Positions 6,681 to 8,095 of a DNA stretch of 8,095 nucleotides are shown here, piece after piece. The number at the start of each line of letters is the position of its first letter. Positions within the stretch are counted from its first letter, which is position 1. A program made the translations under genes and the position numbers. Below the pieces are notes generated by a model, which worked only from the letters and a program-made list of their open reading frames with translations, was not told the DNA's origin and did not search any database. The DNA is from Prolixibacteraceae bacterium (GTDB lineage Bacteria > Bacteroidota > Bacteroidia > Bacteroidales > Prolixibacteraceae), in contig JAQIDF010000080.1 of NCBI GenBank assembly GCA_027858145.1, positions 1-8,095 on the forward strand, given 5' to 3'.

Positions 6681-8095
6681 TTAAAAGAATATAGATACAC
6701 TCATTGTTGTCATTCTTGATGGAGGAGTACGCGCCTCATCTACACCTATCCAAAATGGATCGCTGGCATTTTGAGCAATTTCCGGATCCTGCCCAGAATA
6801 ATTCGTAAAGGTTAATAACTTACGTGCACTTAATGCCAGACTTATTCGTCTCACACGTAAAAGATCACAAATGTGCTTGGGTACCTGATACCCAATTTTA
6901 ACACTATTGAGGCGAAGATAATCTCCTGCTTCTACATAACGATCAGATCCAAGGTTGTTTGCCGGGTTATTTTCGTAAGCCCTTGGAAGCATGTGGGGTT
7001 CGTTCTGACCTTCTTTCTTCCAACGGTTTAACACTGCTTTGCTTTGGTTATTTTTATCGTTCATTCCCTCAGTAGTAATTGCTACCTTGTTAACAATATC
7101 AAAACCAACACGATAATGGAATCCAACCGATACGTCGAAGTTTTTATATTTTAATGATGTACCAAACCCACCAACAAAATCGGGGTTAGAATTACCCAAG
7201 GGTACAACATCATTCAGGTCAATTTTCCCGTCATTATTCTGATCTCGATATTTTGCATCTCCACCTTCGAAGGTGTAAGTACCTTTAAAAGTCATTGGCA
7301 CAGGCTCTCCTTCGGCATCAAGTATTGGTTTTCCTTCAGCATCACGGGCAATAGCATCTTCAGTAGTAGCATATACACCTAAATACTCAAAACCAAAGAA
7401 TGTACCAATAGGCTGACCTGCCATAATACGTTTAGGATATTCTCCATTTACAATTGATGTTGATTGTTCAGTATTAAAGTTTTCAGGTAAACTTATAAAC
7501 TCGTTATAATTATGCGAGGTATTAAAGTAAACAGACCAGAAAAAGTCTCGTTTTTGCAATATTGTTGCATTTAACATTAACTCCCAACCACGGTTAAGCA
7601 TTTCGCCACCGTTAAAATATTGAAGTCCGCTATAACCAGATGATGTTGGGATCTTGTAGTACTGCCATTCAGCATCACCTCCAAAAAGAATATCCGTTGT
7701 TCGTTTGTTGTATACATCAGCTGTTACAGCTAAACGATCGTCAAAGAAAGAAAGATCGATACCGGCATTATAGGTTTCAACACTTTCCCATTTCAATAAA
7801 TTCAAACCAATTTTTGAAGGCGTAATTGCTGTATTTCCAACATAGTTTCCTGACGTTTGATATAAGGCAAAACGGGCATAGGCATCACCGGGTTGACGAC
7901 CTGAAGTACCCCAGCTTAAACGAAATTTACTATCACTTAACCAGTCAAGTCCTGACATAAATTCTTCAGATGAAAAACGCCATCCCAATGAAACACCATT
8001 AAATACTCCCCACCTGTTTTTTGAACCAAATGAAGAACTGGCATCAGCTCTTACATTGTATTGGAACATATAACGGTCGAGGTATTTATAGTTTA
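6681..8095 (-). CDS. SusC/RagA-family TonB-dependent outer-membrane transporter, C-terminal part (enters from the right edge)
   Basis: This is the beta-barrel half of the SusC partner of the downstream SusD. The frame is open through 8095. The ATG at 8069 is an internal Met, because in-frame codons upstream encode NYKYLDRY, which continues into FQYNVRADASSSFG, the family's conserved barrel strand. About 470 residues are visible, so the start, signal peptide and plug lie outside the window. Family landmarks are WGVFNGVSLGWRFSSEEF, FRLSWGTSGRQPGDAYA, TADVYNKRTTDILF, GTFFGFEYLGVY, an acidic turn DQNNDGKIDLND (7209-7244) followed by LGNSNPDFVGGFG, and near the end ARKLLTFTNYSGQDPEIA. The protein ends in MSVSIFF; the terminal aromatic residue is typical of barrels assembled by the BAM complex. 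The visible part cannot be compared with the susC at the other edge, because the two fragments cover different halves of the family. Confidence 0.96.
   Translation of the reverse strand, partial: NYKYLDRYMFQYNVRADASSSFGSKNRWGVFNGVSLGWRFSSEEFMSGLDWLSDSKFRLSWGTSGRQPGDAYARFALYQTSGNYVGNTAITPSKIGLNLLKWESVETYNAGIDLSFFDDRLAVTADVYNKRTTDILFGGDAEWQYYKIPTSSGYSGLQYFNGGEMLNRGWELMLNATILQKRDFFWSVYFNTSHNYNEFISLPENFNTEQSTSIVNGEYPKRIMAGQPIGTFFGFEYLGVYATTEDAIARDAEGKPILDAEGEPVPMTFKGTYTFEGGDAKYRDQNNDGKIDLNDVVPLGNSNPDFVGGFGTSLKYKNFDVSVGFHYRVGFDIVNKVAITTEGMNDKNNQSKAVLNRWKKEGQNEPHMLPRAYENNPANNLGSDRYVEAGDYLRLNSVKIGYQVPKHICDLLRVRRISLALSARKLLTFTNYSGQDPEIAQNASDPFWIGVDEARTPPSRMTTMSVSIFF
7296..7343 (-). repeat. Diverged 24-bp tandem repeat inside susC1 (two 8-residue units)
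   Basis: Two adjacent units encode DAEGKPIL (7320-7343) and DAEGEPVP (7296-7319). The DNA units match at 16 of 24 positions and the peptides at 5 of 8. They lie in an extracellular-type loop just before the acidic DQNNDGKIDLND turn. Loop growth by small in-frame duplications is plausible for a surface-exposed barrel loop; any functional effect is unknown. Confidence 0.6.

Noticed and set aside
7640..7825. 61-codon plus-strand frame
   Set aside because: It is antisense to the susC1 barrel region and has no independent support.

Overview
The window looks like chromosomal DNA of a member of the Bacteroidota. It is AT-rich. All five protein genes lie on the minus strand, the start sites lack a strong Shine-Dalgarno sequence, and the gene set (SusC/RagA porin, SusD/RagB lipoprotein, surface lipoproteins) is diagnostic of that phylum. 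A free-living, polysaccharide-using member of Bacteroidales/Marinilabiliales or a related order is plausible, but this is an impression and was not tested.

In transcription order (right to left) the layout is as follows. (1) The last 470 residues of a SusC/RagA-type TonB-dependent transporter enter from the right edge and stop at 6681. (2) After an unusually long spacer of 157-184 bp comes a complete SusD/RagB lipoprotein, 6496 to 5030. The spacer holds a GC-rich perfect hairpin and is bounded by a 9-bp direct repeat. (3) After 53 bp comes a lipoprotein with two fasciclin (FAS1) domains and a C-terminal beta-rich module, 4976 to 3384. (4) After 11 bp comes a second lipoprotein of the same architecture but with little sequence similarity, 3372 to 1822. 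(5) After 71 bp comes the first 583 residues of a second SusC/RagA transporter, which starts at 1750 and runs off the left edge. This last gene has no stop codon in the window, so a scan for ATG-to-stop ORFs misses it.

The common strand and short spacers suggest one operon: susC1-susD1-fas1A-fas1B-susC2. SusC and SusD together form the TonB-powered 'pedal-bin' importer of the outer membrane. SusD and the two FAS1 proteins all carry signal peptidase II signals with the lipidated cysteine at residue 20, so all three are predicted to be lipid-anchored, probably facing outwards. The FAS1 proteins occupy the place where SusE/SusF-type surface glycan-binding proteins normally sit, which suggests that they capture the ligand or contact the importer. 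No glycoside hydrolase, polysaccharide lyase, sulfatase, peptidase, sigma/anti-sigma pair or hybrid two-component regulator is present here, so the substrate cannot be named. The promoter and regulator are presumably upstream of the right edge. Apart from the susC1-susD1 spacer, there is no non-coding stretch of note.
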